Source: Candidatus Nitrohelix vancouverensis (GTDB lineage: Bacteria; Nitrospinota; Nitrospinia; Nitrospinales; VA-1). Taken from it: a stretch of DNA of 64,000 bases. Positions 7,919 to 16,755 of the stretch are shown piece by piece. The notes under the pieces were generated by a model. That model worked only from the letters and a program-made list of their open reading frames with translations. It was not told where the DNA came from and made no database searches. The position numbers were made by a program, and so were the translations under genes. How positions within the stretch are numbered: the first letter of the stretch is position 1; each line of letters begins with the position of its first letter. The stretch covers positions 2,120,001 to 2,184,000 of the forward strand of contig CP048620.1 of assembly GCA_015698305.1 (NCBI GenBank), read 5' to 3'.

Positions 7919-9268
7919 ATGAATAAAAAGAGCTTTCCGAATTCTGATACGGACCTACCTCTGGACGATCCGGAAAAAACGGAGTTTATGCGTTTGTTTT
8001 CGCGTTGTTTCTCGCAGGAAGCACAGAGACTGGACTGGCATGCCCTTGAATCCCCGAGCGCTTCGGAAATGATCCCTTATGAATCTTTGCCGGACGCCTC
8101 CAGCAGGGATTTGTCTTTGCTGGATCGCGTCGCCGTCTGCAAATTGAATGGCGGACTGGGCACCAGCATGGGATGCACGCAGACCAAATCGACGATACAA
8201 GTTGCGGGAAAGCATTCCTTTCTGGAATTGATCCTGCAACAAATTCGTTGCTTGAATGAACAGGCCGGCAGCGACATTCCCCTGATTTTGATGAACAGTT
8301 TTTACACGGATGAAGAGACGCGGCAGGTCATCGCAAACGGTTCCTCCGGCGTGCGCGTGGAAATGGTTTTGCAAAATAAATTCCCTAGAATTCACTCTGA
8401 AACAAAACAGGCGCTGGACGAGGGGGAGTTTGGTAAAGAGGCCTGGTACCCGCCGGGGCACGGCGATTTGTTCAATTGTTTTTATCGCCAGGGCATGATC
8501 GATGCGCTGTTGCAAGAAGGCAGGGATATCCTGTTTGTTTCCAACTCCGACAATCTGGGCGCGGAGATGGACCCAAAAATCCTGGCTTGCATGCTCCGGG
8601 AAGACATTCCTTTTTTAATGGAGATGACTCCAAAAACCAAAGCGGATGTTAAAGGCGGAACCCTGTATGTTCAGGATGGGCGTTTGAAATTGCTCGAAAT
8701 TGCTCGCGTGCCTTCGGAGCATATCGAAGAGTTTCAAGGCCAATCAAAATTCAAGGTTTTCAATACCAACAATATATGGATTAACCTGCGGCATTTAAAA
8801 AGTCGAATGGAAGAAGGCTCATTCGATCTGGAGGTAGTTAAGAATTATAAGGAAGTCGGCGGCGTCGCTGTCATTCAATTGGAGACGGCGCTAGGCTCCG
8901 CGTTGGATTGCTTCCCCAATGCCAGAGGACTTGTCGTGTCCCGCGAGCGTTTCCTGCCTGTCAAAACGACCTCAGATTTATTATTACTTCACTCCGACCT
9001 TTTTGAATTTCAGCGTGGAGCGCCCCGCTCTGCGAATCAAGATCTCCCGCAGATACGATTGAGTGAGAGTTTCACGCATCTGGAAGACTTCCATGAGCGA
9101 TTTCCTGAGCCGGTTTGCATGAAGGAACTGGTTTCTTTGGAGATCGTTGGCGATGTTCGTTTTGAAGGGCGATGCACTTTTAAGGGGAATGTTCGTCTGG
9201 AATCAACAAACCTGCCCTTGGTGATTCAGGAGAACGCCATTTTAGAAAATTGCAGTTTAATTCAGTGA
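7919..9268 (+). CDS. UTP--glucose-1-phosphate uridylyltransferase, UGP2-type
   Basis: The enzyme makes UDP-glucose from UTP and glucose-1-phosphate. The 449-aa protein belongs to the large UDPGP family typical of eukaryotic UGP2, not the bacterial GalU family. It has the nucleotide-binding loop CKLNGGLGTSMGC, LILMNSFYTDEET, PPGHGDLFNCFY, VSNSDNLGA and FNTNNIWINL, followed by a C-terminal stretch of beta-helix character. I prefer the ATG at 7919; the TTG just before it would add one residue. The AAGCGGAAAAAG upstream may serve as a ribosome-binding site. It is divergent from glgP, consistent with glycogen and UDP-glucose metabolism. Confidence 0.9.
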   Translation: MNKKSFPNSDTDLPLDDPEKTEFMRLFSRCFSQEAQRLDWHALESPSASEMIPYESLPDASSRDLSLLDRVAVCKLNGGLGTSMGCTQTKSTIQVAGKHSFLELILQQIRCLNEQAGSDIPLILMNSFYTDEETRQVIANGSSGVRVEMVLQNKFPRIHSETKQALDEGEFGKEAWYPPGHGDLFNCFYRQGMIDALLQEGRDILFVSNSDNLGAEMDPKILACMLREDIPFLMEMTPKTKADVKGGTLYVQDGRLKLLEIARVPSEHIEEFQGQSKFKVFNTNNIWINLRHLKSRMEEGSFDLEVVKNYKEVGGVAVIQLETALGSALDCFPNARGLVVSRERFLPVKTTSDLLLLHSDLFEFQRGAPRSANQDLPQIRLSESFTHLEDFHERFPEPVCMKELVSLEIVGDVRFEGRCTFKGNVRLESTNLPLVIQENAILENCSLIQ

Positions 9269-9479
9269 TCCGTTTTTTCTGGCGGCATTTTAACACCTCT
9301 TATATTCCTACCTATTAGAATCTTTTTTCCTATAGCAGTTTCTTGACTCTTGCCAGACCCCTATAATAGATGCGCTTGTTTGGACTATTCTGTAACTAAT
9401 CTTATTTAATAGGTTTATTTTAAGGTTGACATAGAGTTTCTGTATTTAATTTGCTCATGAACTTTATTGATAAAAATTG

Positions 9480-9508
9480 TTGACAGAAGAGTCTTATAGG
9501 TTTAAATT
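9480..9508 (+). promoter_or_regulatory. Candidate sigma70 promoter for the secreted protein gene at 9654
   Basis: TTGACA at 9480-9485 is followed after 17 bp by TAAATT at 9503-9508. It lies in a 385-bp AT-rich gap after the uridylyltransferase gene. A second perfect TATAAT (9362-9367) lies further upstream, but its nearest TTGACT is only 13 bp away. Transcription from the chosen site would begin near 9515 and give a leader of about 140 nt. Confidence 0.45.
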
Positions 9509-9514
9509 GGATTT

Positions 9515-9653
9515 TAGATAGGAAAAACGATTACACGGTGGTTATGTTTTCCTACGGCAAACCGATTTTGGGAAGTTTTCCAGATTTGGGTTTGGAGACG
9601 AAAAACTAAACTTTTTAAGTGTAATATCAACTAACGGGTAAGGGAGAAAAAAA
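9515..9653 (+). promoter_or_regulatory. Structured 5' leader of the secreted protein gene
   Basis: The predicted transcript leader can form two helices. The first is GGAAAA(A)C at 9521-9528 pairing with GTTTTCC at 9546-9552. The second is CAAACC at 9558-9563 pairing with GGTTTG at 9589-9594, enclosing a small GGAA/TTCC hairpin. A good ribosome-binding site (AAGGGAG) then precedes the ATG at 9654. It matches no riboswitch class I recognise; it may only stabilise a highly expressed mRNA. The remainder of 9269-9653 holds no gene that I can see. Confidence 0.35.
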
Positions 9654-10067
9654 ATGATGAAACGCTCACTTGTTTTGCTGGTAGTACTGGTTTCTGTATG
9701 TTTTGCAGGTTCTGCGTTTGCGGGGAGCCTGAATCCAGGAGACTCCACCTCCTGTAACGATGCAAACAGCATCACGCTCGAAAATACCGGGTCTGGATCA
9801 GCCGCTGATCACCATATGGCGAACGCGGTAATTTGGAAATCATCTAATTTCACGACGATTCCTCTGACCTTGGGCACGGGTGCTGATGACCATGGTTTGG
9901 AAGGTGAGCGAGGCGTTGGTATGGCGAATAAACAGAGCAAAGGACGAAGCAAAGTCACTTTCACTCGCCAGGAAAACTTCAGCCGCGGCGATTCGCTGGG
10001 CGACATCAGCGGTGAAGTAAGAATCACGAATACGGGTACGGCCGCGATTTCTGTAAACTGTGGTTGA
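9654..10067 (+). CDS. Small secreted protein of unknown function
   Basis: A 137-aa protein with a textbook signal peptide (MMKRSLVLLVVLVSVCFAGSAFA, cleavage predicted before GS). The mature part is about 114 aa, rich in Gly, Ser, Thr and Asn. It holds two cysteines, one near the mature N-terminus (TSCNDAN) and one in the last residues (SVNCG), which could form a disulphide joining the two ends. ITLENTG and VRITNTGTAAISV look like beta strands. I recognise no family. It has its own promoter, a strong ribosome-binding site and a strong terminator, so it is a stand-alone and probably well-expressed gene for a periplasmic or extracellular protein. Confidence 0.75.
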   Translation: MMKRSLVLLVVLVSVCFAGSAFAGSLNPGDSTSCNDANSITLENTGSGSAADHHMANAVIWKSSNFTTIPLTLGTGADDHGLEGERGVGMANKQSKGRSKVTFTRQENFSRGDSLGDISGEVRITNTGTAAISVNCG

Positions 10068-10083
10068 TTCCCTTTGATTAAAG

Positions 10084-10117
10084 ACCGGTCCGGGTTTTCC
10101 CGGGCCGGTTTTTTTTT
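10084..10117 (+). terminator. Rho-independent terminator after the secreted protein gene
   Basis: An 11-bp stem (ACCGGTCCGGG at 10084-10094 with CCCGGGCCGGT at 10099-10109, one T-G pair) closes a TTTT loop and is followed by a run of nine T. It starts 16 bp after the stop codon and separates this gene from the convergent tamB. Confidence 0.9.
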
Positions 10118-10157
10118 GTCTGTTTTTGATCGCGTTCTGCCGAGGCTTTTTAAATTC

Positions 10158-13100
10158 TCAGTAATCCCATTCCATGTTCACACCCACCCTCGAATTTTCC
10201 CCGCCAATATCACTTTCCACATTAATGTTTGGAGTCACTTCTACCTGAACGGTTGCGGAACTGGTTTCCGTGCCCATGGTTTCTTTGACGCCAACGTATA
10301 CCTTTTCTGATATATATCGACCTCCTTCGATTTGGGTGGCTCCGGAAGGATTGTTGCTGTTGACGCTGAGTTTGTCGAGTCCGAGGGAGTTGCGCACATC
10401 GTCCATGAGTTGACTGCTTCCGGTATTCATTCCCGCTAATTGCGCCGTTGCATCGACCAGTTGCACCGCTTCCAGTGGGGACAAGGTTGATGAGCTTTTA
10501 CCAAATAGCAATTGAGAGAGCGCCTCGTCTTTGGGAATCTCGGGGGTGGAATCGATTTTTATTTGTGGCTGGGAAACTGTGCCGGTGACCAGTGCATGCA
10601 AGGTGACATTTTTACCCGCAATATCCGCTTTAAAGTCCAGCGTCGGCGGTTTCTTTGGAGCGCCGTCCAGGCCAATCACGCCGCGACTGAAGGTCATACG
10701 TTTGCCCAGAAAATCAAGGGTTCCCTGTTTGAGGGACAGTTTCCCGGAGACGTTCGGTTCCGCAAGCGTTCCGGTAATCAGACAGTCGGCGTTCAGCTCG
10801 GCGTTTAAGCCAGACCCGCGTACATACACTTGGTTGTTGGCTGTTACTTTCAGGTCGAACACCGGATTGAACAGTTTGATCTGCTTGTCTTCAGAATTCT
10901 GCGGCGTTGTACTTTCGGAGCCGACCTCCACATACTCCAGAATGACAACCTGTGCGGGCAGTCGATCCGGAATGCGAATATCGGCTTGATCGATGATGAT
11001 TTCCCCTTTTACGGTCATCAACTCCTGATTGCCCTTAACGTTGATTGTCCCAGAAGTTTTAGCGGTCAGCGAGTCGAGACCAACGAATTGAGCTTTATCA
11101 ATTTTCAGGTTCAATTCCGCGTCGAATCTTTCCAGAGAGGTCAGGTGAATGACGCCGTTCCCGGAAAGATTGCCGTCGCCCGGGGTTGTGGCGCTGAAAC
11201 TTTCCATACGCATCGATTCGGCGTCTCCGACGATCCGCATTGTGATTGCATGGAGCGCGGTTCCATACAGCATGTTTTCGTATTTCCCATCGTCCAGGGA
11301 CACCTTGCCGCTGAATTGTGGTTGCAACCAGGTTCCAGCCAGATCGGTTTTGAAATCGAGTTTTCCTGCGACCGATTCGCCTTCAGCCGAAAAATAATCA
11401 TTCCAGACTTTCAGATCCATGCGTCCCTCGGCGTTTCCTTTTAAGGGCTGGTCTTGAGGGATGTGCGCCGTTTTGTCGGCAGGGTTCCAAACGAGAGGGG
11501 CGAGCCCTGTGAGATTCACCGTTCCGAGAACAGGCTGAGACAGTTTGGATTCCAGACGCAATTTTTGTTTCTGCCAGTCGGCTTTGACTTCGTAGACGCC
11601 CTGATCCAGGTTCAGGCCCGATTCGATCTCGAATCCCGTATCAGTGGCGAGCAGATGAATTCTGCCAATCGGTTCTTTCAAGGTCCCCGTGAGTATGACT
11701 TCTCCGTCCAGTTTTCCGGAGACTTTGAGGTCGGGTAAAATCATTCCCGCAAGGTCGAGCGGGAATTGTCGGATTAAAAACTGAGCCTTGTTTTTTTCAG
11801 CCTGCAGGCTCAGATCGCCAAGCAATTCGCCGCTTGCGACCTGCAGTTTCATTCCCTGCATTGAGATTAGTTGTGAATTTTTAGACGCAGTGAGCGGTTG
11901 CGTCAGTTTGAATGGAATCGCGCCATAGCTCCCGTTCATCTTTGAAACCAGAAGATTCATTTGAGCGTCTTTTTGATCGAAGGACCCGGCGCTTGCGATT
12001 TCAAAATTCACATTGCTGGCGCCTTTTGCCGTTCCGCTCCAGTCGATAAGATTCAAGTCGCCTTTGATCTCTGCTTTGGATTCGCTCACCTGCATTTTAT
12101 TATTTTGTAAAACAATATTGTTAGCCTGCATTTGCGCGTCGATGCTGGGAGAGCGCAAAACGTCCTTCAGCTTTGCAGATAGAGAGGCCGATTCAATGCT
12201 CCAGTTTTCAGGTTCCTGGTTTTTGATGCCGCTTCCATTAGCTGTCAAGGATACGGATTGACCCTCTTGATCTGCGAGATCGACCTTGAATTCCCAGCGA
12301 CCTGAGACAGCCTGACCGGTCCACTGTTCGAAGGCGAGACTGTCGCTTAGGACTCCCCTGAGAGAACCCTTGGCGATGCCTTCTGCGATACTGTATTCGA
12401 GATCGCCTTCTATTGTGGATTGCAATCCAGAAAATTTTAATTGTTCGAGTCGTATCAGTTCGCCCGGTTTGACCGCGTAATGCGAACTCCATTGCAGGGG
12501 CCGGTCCTGCCAGGAGACGGTTCCCTGAAAACTCCCTGCAGGTTCAGCGAAAGGATGTCTTACAGTGGTCGTCAGTCGCAAGTTCTGAACGCTCGTTTCT
12601 TCAATCGACAATTGCTCTGAGCTCAATTCGATATTCAATTCAGGATTCGCTATCGAACCTTTGGCTAAAATGCTGATGCTGGCGGAACCTTGCACAGGTC
12701 GGTCGAGCGGTAGCTCATCAAGTCGTGCCAGATGGAAATGCGTCTCTGCGGTCAGCGTTTGGTCGGCGTTCAAGGTTCCATGGCCTTGAGCTTCAACAGA
12801 GGCGCCTGTAATTTTCCAGCGATCTGAATGGATCGCTCCCGATGCGTCTTTCGCAATGTTCGCGGAGAAGGCGAGTCGTTTTCCCGCCATACGGTCGAGA
12901 GCAAGTTGATCGGTTTTGATATTTTCAATCGTCCCTGTGATTTGAGACGAGACGTTTTGACCGTGATCGCGGATATCGCTGTTGAGAGAGGCGACGAGCG
13001 ATCCTTCGACCGGAGTCGGTAACAAGGAGGCGAAGGCTTTCAGATCCGGCGCTGAAATTTTCTGCGCCAGTTGCAGGCGGCGTCCCCAGTCTGTGACCGT

Positions 13101-14540
13101 CCCTGACAGTTCCATGGCGCCAGAGGGAATATCAAGTTTTGCCGTTTGTATGGAAAGATTGCCTTTTTCAGGGTCGAGTTCCCCCTGCAATTTCATTTCG
13201 ATTTGCTCTGCCAGTGCGTCGAGTTTTGGGTCTGAAGTTTTCATCCCCTTAAGCGATGCCTTGCTGGCGATGGCCCAGAGCGTCTTGCCCGTCGCCGAAG
13301 CCGGAGCGAGTTTGATTTCGGAAGAGAGGGTATCCAGCGCATAGTTTTCATAAGTCGTTTTTTGCGCAGTTATTTGGGCGATCAATTCGGGCCGATCGGT
13401 CGTTCCCCTCGCTGTTCCCTTGATGCTCATAGAACTCCATGCAAGGCCTTGAGTGAAATCGGAGTAGACGCTGGATGCTTGAGGCTCAATGGCGTAAGAC
13501 AGTTTTAGGTGTTGATCGTCCAGTTTCACGGCTCCCGCCAGTTTCAATTTGCCTGCGGCGGCGCTGATGTCCAAAGATTCGATCTGCAAGCTTTGTGGGG
13601 ATTCCAAAGCGAGACGAAGCCGCGTATTGCTTTTAGCCAGCAGAGGCTGAAGCTCGGGCGCCAACATCAGAGCGACATTCGAGTCAAGATTCAGGGTCAA
13701 CTCTGGGCGTTTCATATCCTTAGCGTTGAGTCCCAAGCCGCCTTCGACGGTCAGATCCTTGCCTGCAGAAACTTTTAAATCTCCCTGCCAATCGCTCAGC
13801 CCGCCTTGCCCGATGATTGTTGCGTCAAATTTTGGCAAGCCGGGAATGTTGAGCAAGCGCACCAGAATACCGGACTCCGGCTCATGCGCTGACATTGCCA
13901 GGTGAATCGTTTCCTGAGCGGGCTTGAACAGAATCTGAGCTTTTACAATTCCATCCGTGTCGTCAATACGCTGGAGATCAAACTCAAGAGAAAGCCCGCG
14001 TTCGATATCTTGAAATTCTATTTTGGATTTGAATGAGGCGTCTACTGGATGACCCAGAATCTCTGGAGCGATATGAATATGCTCAATCGAAAAGTTTTCC
14101 AGCAACAAAGACCAGGTGGCAGGAATTTTTGACAAGGGGGTTGCGGCGCCGGGCTGGGACGCAGAGTCCGGGGGATTCGAAGAGCCGGTTTTGTAAAGAT
14201 TCACCCGTCCCATTGAGATATCGCTCACCGAGACCACTTTAGACAGAAGCATTGCAGGCGTCCATCGAACATGCAGGCGATCCACGGACGCGATTGTTCC
14301 TGCATTGTCGGATAGCTGAATGTCAGAGAGCCTCCATTCTATAGGCAGGCTTCCATCCAGTTTCCCGATGGTCACGCGATGTTCCGCATCGCTCAGCGCA
14401 CTCTCAATCAGACTGGCAAGGCTGGATTTTCCTTGCGGGGTCTGAATCCAGCCCCATGCGGCGAGCAGCAGCAGGAGTATTGCGGTCAGACCAATCCCTG
14501 CGCCAATTCCAATTTTTCTGAATGTGGGTTTCATTGACAT
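10158..14540 (-). CDS. tamB: Translocation and assembly module inner-membrane protein TamB
   Basis: TamB is a very long, beta-rich periplasm-spanning protein anchored in the inner membrane. It works with TamA and is implicated in outer-membrane protein insertion and in phospholipid movement between membranes. The 1460-aa protein has one N-terminal membrane anchor (about residues 10-32), then long repetitive beta-strand sequence. Its C-terminal domain (DUF490/TamB) carries TGTLAEPNVSGKLSLKQGTLDFLGKRMTF-like strands, split here by several others, and ends EVTPNINVESDIGG...VGVNMEWDY, the usual TamB finish. It starts 2 bp after the tamA stop, so the two form one operon. Confidence 0.92.
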   Translation of the reverse strand: MSMKPTFRKIGIGAGIGLTAILLLLLAAWGWIQTPQGKSSLASLIESALSDAEHRVTIGKLDGSLPIEWRLSDIQLSDNAGTIASVDRLHVRWTPAMLLSKVVSVSDISMGRVNLYKTGSSNPPDSASQPGAATPLSKIPATWSLLLENFSIEHIHIAPEILGHPVDASFKSKIEFQDIERGLSLEFDLQRIDDTDGIVKAQILFKPAQETIHLAMSAHEPESGILVRLLNIPGLPKFDATIIGQGGLSDWQGDLKVSAGKDLTVEGGLGLNAKDMKRPELTLNLDSNVALMLAPELQPLLAKSNTRLRLALESPQSLQIESLDISAAAGKLKLAGAVKLDDQHLKLSYAIEPQASSVYSDFTQGLAWSSMSIKGTARGTTDRPELIAQITAQKTTYENYALDTLSSEIKLAPASATGKTLWAIASKASLKGMKTSDPKLDALAEQIEMKLQGELDPEKGNLSIQTAKLDIPSGAMELSGTVTDWGRRLQLAQKISAPDLKAFASLLPTPVEGSLVASLNSDIRDHGQNVSSQITGTIENIKTDQLALDRMAGKRLAFSANIAKDASGAIHSDRWKITGASVEAQGHGTLNADQTLTAETHFHLARLDELPLDRPVQGSASISILAKGSIANPELNIELSSEQLSIEETSVQNLRLTTTVRHPFAEPAGSFQGTVSWQDRPLQWSSHYAVKPGELIRLEQLKFSGLQSTIEGDLEYSIAEGIAKGSLRGVLSDSLAFEQWTGQAVSGRWEFKVDLADQEGQSVSLTANGSGIKNQEPENWSIESASLSAKLKDVLRSPSIDAQMQANNIVLQNNKMQVSESKAEIKGDLNLIDWSGTAKGASNVNFEIASAGSFDQKDAQMNLLVSKMNGSYGAIPFKLTQPLTASKNSQLISMQGMKLQVASGELLGDLSLQAEKNKAQFLIRQFPLDLAGMILPDLKVSGKLDGEVILTGTLKEPIGRIHLLATDTGFEIESGLNLDQGVYEVKADWQKQKLRLESKLSQPVLGTVNLTGLAPLVWNPADKTAHIPQDQPLKGNAEGRMDLKVWNDYFSAEGESVAGKLDFKTDLAGTWLQPQFSGKVSLDDGKYENMLYGTALHAITMRIVGDAESMRMESFSATTPGDGNLSGNGVIHLTSLERFDAELNLKIDKAQFVGLDSLTAKTSGTINVKGNQELMTVKGEIIIDQADIRIPDRLPAQVVILEYVEVGSESTTPQNSEDKQIKLFNPVFDLKVTANNQVYVRGSGLNAELNADCLITGTLAEPNVSGKLSLKQGTLDFLGKRMTFSRGVIGLDGAPKKPPTLDFKADIAGKNVTLHALVTGTVSQPQIKIDSTPEIPKDEALSQLLFGKSSSTLSPLEAVQLVDATAQLAGMNTGSSQLMDDVRNSLGLDKLSVNSNNPSGATQIEGGRYISEKVYVGVKETMGTETSSATVQVEVTPNINVESDIGGENSRVGVNMEWDY

Positions 14541-14542
14541 AA

Positions 14543-16444
14543 CTAGAAGGTTTGACCGATGCTGATATAAAAAGCGATGCTATCATCAACCTCTGGGCGA
14601 CGATTCACGGGGAAGGCGACGTCCAGACGCACCGGTCCGACCGGAGTGTAATAACGCAAGCCCAGTCCCGCTCCCCATTGCAGGTCTTCATCAAGATCGG
14701 GCCAATCCGACGTGAACACGTTACCGCCGTCGATGAACGGTACGATCCCAAAATCTTTGTAGCGCATGCGCAGTTCCAGCCCTACTTCGAGAAGACTCCG
14801 CCCGCCCTCGGGGTCTCCGTTGGATTCCAGAGGGCCAACCGATTGGAATTCATAACCGCGGATAGACCCGCCTCCTCCTGCAAAGAAGCGTTTGTCGGAT
14901 GGAATTTCTGTCAGGGTGTTGCCGCTGATGCCTCCGATAACAGCGCGTCCGGCGAGAACAAAATGGCCCTTGTCGTCGAGAGAGTGATAGGCCTTGCCAG
15001 AGATGCGGGTTTTCGTGAAGCCGACACCGGAACCGACCAGGGTGAGGTAGGGCGCTACGGAAAGCTGGTTCGACACGCCGCTTCGCGGATCGAGAAGGTC
15101 GTCCCGGGTATCGTATTTCAAGTCGACTGGAAATCCCATGAGGACAAAATCTTCCTGACCGTCCTGATTCTCGACGTTGGAGACTTCTCCCTGCAAGCCG
15201 CCTTTCAGCGATAAGGCCTGAGTGAATTTTCTCTCTAATCCGGCAAAACCGGTGAATGCTTTCCTGTCAAAGGCGTCAAAATGCTCATTCTCCAGACTGC
15301 TGTTCATGATCAGATTCTGATGCCGATCCAGCCAGTCGGGAACAAACAAATTTGATTCCAGATAGTTATTGATCTGATCAAAATCATTTTTCCCGATTCT
15401 GCTGACGCGGCCTGTGATGCGGAATTTCTCTCCGCCTCCCAGGAAATTCCGGTGCCCCCAAAAGGCCCGAACACTGCTTCCCTCGGTGGTCGTTGCATCC
15501 GCTCCAAAGCCAAAAAATCTTGCAGGCTTTTCTTCCAGGCCAAGAGTGATAGGGGACTGATATTGATCGCTCGCTTTATCAGTTGCCGGGATTTCTTCAA
15601 GATCCAGTCGTGCCGAGGAAAAGATATCGAGCCCCAGTAAATCGGAGCGGAATTTCTGCAGTTTCTCGGGATTGTACAGATCTCCGGTTTCCCAGGTTTT
15701 ACGCTCCGTTATGAATTCAGTTCTTGTGTTTTGATTGCCCTTCACGATCAGATCGCCCATTTGAACTCTGGGGCCGGTATCGACTGTGAATGAGGGTTCC
15801 AATGTTTGTTTCTGGTGGTTGATGCGAAGTTCCCTGTTGGATATTCTGGCTTTTGGATATCCCAGATTATTGAGTTCTCTGACGATTTGATTTTCACCGT
15901 CAACCACATGAGACGCCAAGGCGGGTTCACCGGAACGCAAGGGCGCGGCGATTTCCAGATTCTCGATTCCTTGAATCTGGATTTCTCCAAAACTATAGAG
16001 TGGGCCTGTTGCAATTTTCAGTTCAACGACAAAAGGCGCCTGCTCGTTCATACGAGTCGTGTCAATCGAGTCCAGATTGTTGCCGTTTATGGTGACCGCG
16101 ACATCGCCCGCTAAAAAACCAAAAGCCTTGAGAACTTTGCGCAGGCGGATTCGATCCGAAGAGGCCCGACGAACGAGCGCGGTGAGCGTTGAGGGGGGCG
16201 CTTTTTGAAGCTGGAACAGATTTGACGACAGCTCCAGGGTTTCTTTTAACTTTCCATCTTCAATCGCCTGCAAAGAGACCTGATAGTCAGCGGCGTGTGA
16301 AATGAGCGGAGTGAGGCACAGCCCAAGCCATACCAGAGCTAATAAAAGCAGGTATCGGATGGAGGTAAACTGAAAACTTCCATAGGTCTTTGAACGTTCA
16401 AAAGACTTTATGGAGTCGCGGAGATTTGACAAGACTGGAAACAA
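14543..16444 (-). CDS. tamA: Outer-membrane Omp85-family protein TamA
   Basis: A 633-aa Omp85 protein with an N-terminal hydrophobic export signal (YLLLLALVWLGLCLTPLISHA), POTRA domains over roughly residues 50-290, and a C-terminal 16-strand barrel. The barrel shows RFFAGGGGSIRGYEF, the conserved lid-loop RGY motif, then the typical strands LEVGLELRMR and GAGLGLRYYTPVGPVRLDVAFP, and ends in Phe (SIGQTF), as BAM substrates do. It pairs with tamB immediately downstream. The start is uncertain. No ATG is available before the signal sequence, and the first possible start is TTG at 16444, with another TTG at 16432. Confidence 0.9.
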   Translation of the reverse strand: MFPVLSNLRDSIKSFERSKTYGSFQFTSIRYLLLLALVWLGLCLTPLISHAADYQVSLQAIEDGKLKETLELSSNLFQLQKAPPSTLTALVRRASSDRIRLRKVLKAFGFLAGDVAVTINGNNLDSIDTTRMNEQAPFVVELKIATGPLYSFGEIQIQGIENLEIAAPLRSGEPALASHVVDGENQIVRELNNLGYPKARISNRELRINHQKQTLEPSFTVDTGPRVQMGDLIVKGNQNTRTEFITERKTWETGDLYNPEKLQKFRSDLLGLDIFSSARLDLEEIPATDKASDQYQSPITLGLEEKPARFFGFGADATTTEGSSVRAFWGHRNFLGGGEKFRITGRVSRIGKNDFDQINNYLESNLFVPDWLDRHQNLIMNSSLENEHFDAFDRKAFTGFAGLERKFTQALSLKGGLQGEVSNVENQDGQEDFVLMGFPVDLKYDTRDDLLDPRSGVSNQLSVAPYLTLVGSGVGFTKTRISGKAYHSLDDKGHFVLAGRAVIGGISGNTLTEIPSDKRFFAGGGGSIRGYEFQSVGPLESNGDPEGGRSLLEVGLELRMRYKDFGIVPFIDGGNVFTSDWPDLDEDLQWGAGLGLRYYTPVGPVRLDVAFPVNRRPEVDDSIAFYISIGQTF

Positions 16445-16755
16445 TTAATGCGACCTGCGTTATTTACATCAATGAGCGGCTGTATGGCGCCGTTTCAGTT
16501 TAGAAACATCTCATGTTGTATGAAAAATGGTTGATCCTACTAATATACGTTCTTATCGTCATAATGATCCAAAATCTTGTCATTTAATTGCGAGAATCCC
16601 GGCAAATTTGCAGACTCGCCACCAGCGGAATTTTGTTTCGGTTCAGCCTTATTTGTCGCGGTATTTGGAGGGAAAACCCACCCCGTCAGCGAGAAGGACT
16701 TTTAAACCCGCAAGGCAGTTAATTGGAACTGTGGTAGAGGCGCTCTGCCAGTCTG
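16445..16755. other. 311-bp gap with no recognisable gene
   Basis: This stretch lies between the start of tamA and the stop of uppP, both on the minus strand. It holds a plus-strand open frame (16527-16772), but its composition (Arg-, Pro- and Gln-rich, no domain) and its overlap with the uppP end speak against a gene. A CAGTTAATTGGAACTG inverted repeat lies near 16716. I see no tRNA and no clear promoter for tamA. Confidence 0.5.

Noticed and set aside
9362-9367. Perfect TATAAT as promoter for the secreted protein gene
   Set aside because: The nearest TTGACT is only 13 bp upstream, and the pair at 9480-9508 has better spacing and position; it may still be a weak second promoter.
9521-9600. 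Leader with GGCAAACC as a cyclic-di-GMP or other known riboswitch
   Set aside because: Only a short motif resembles one; the rest of the consensus core is missing.
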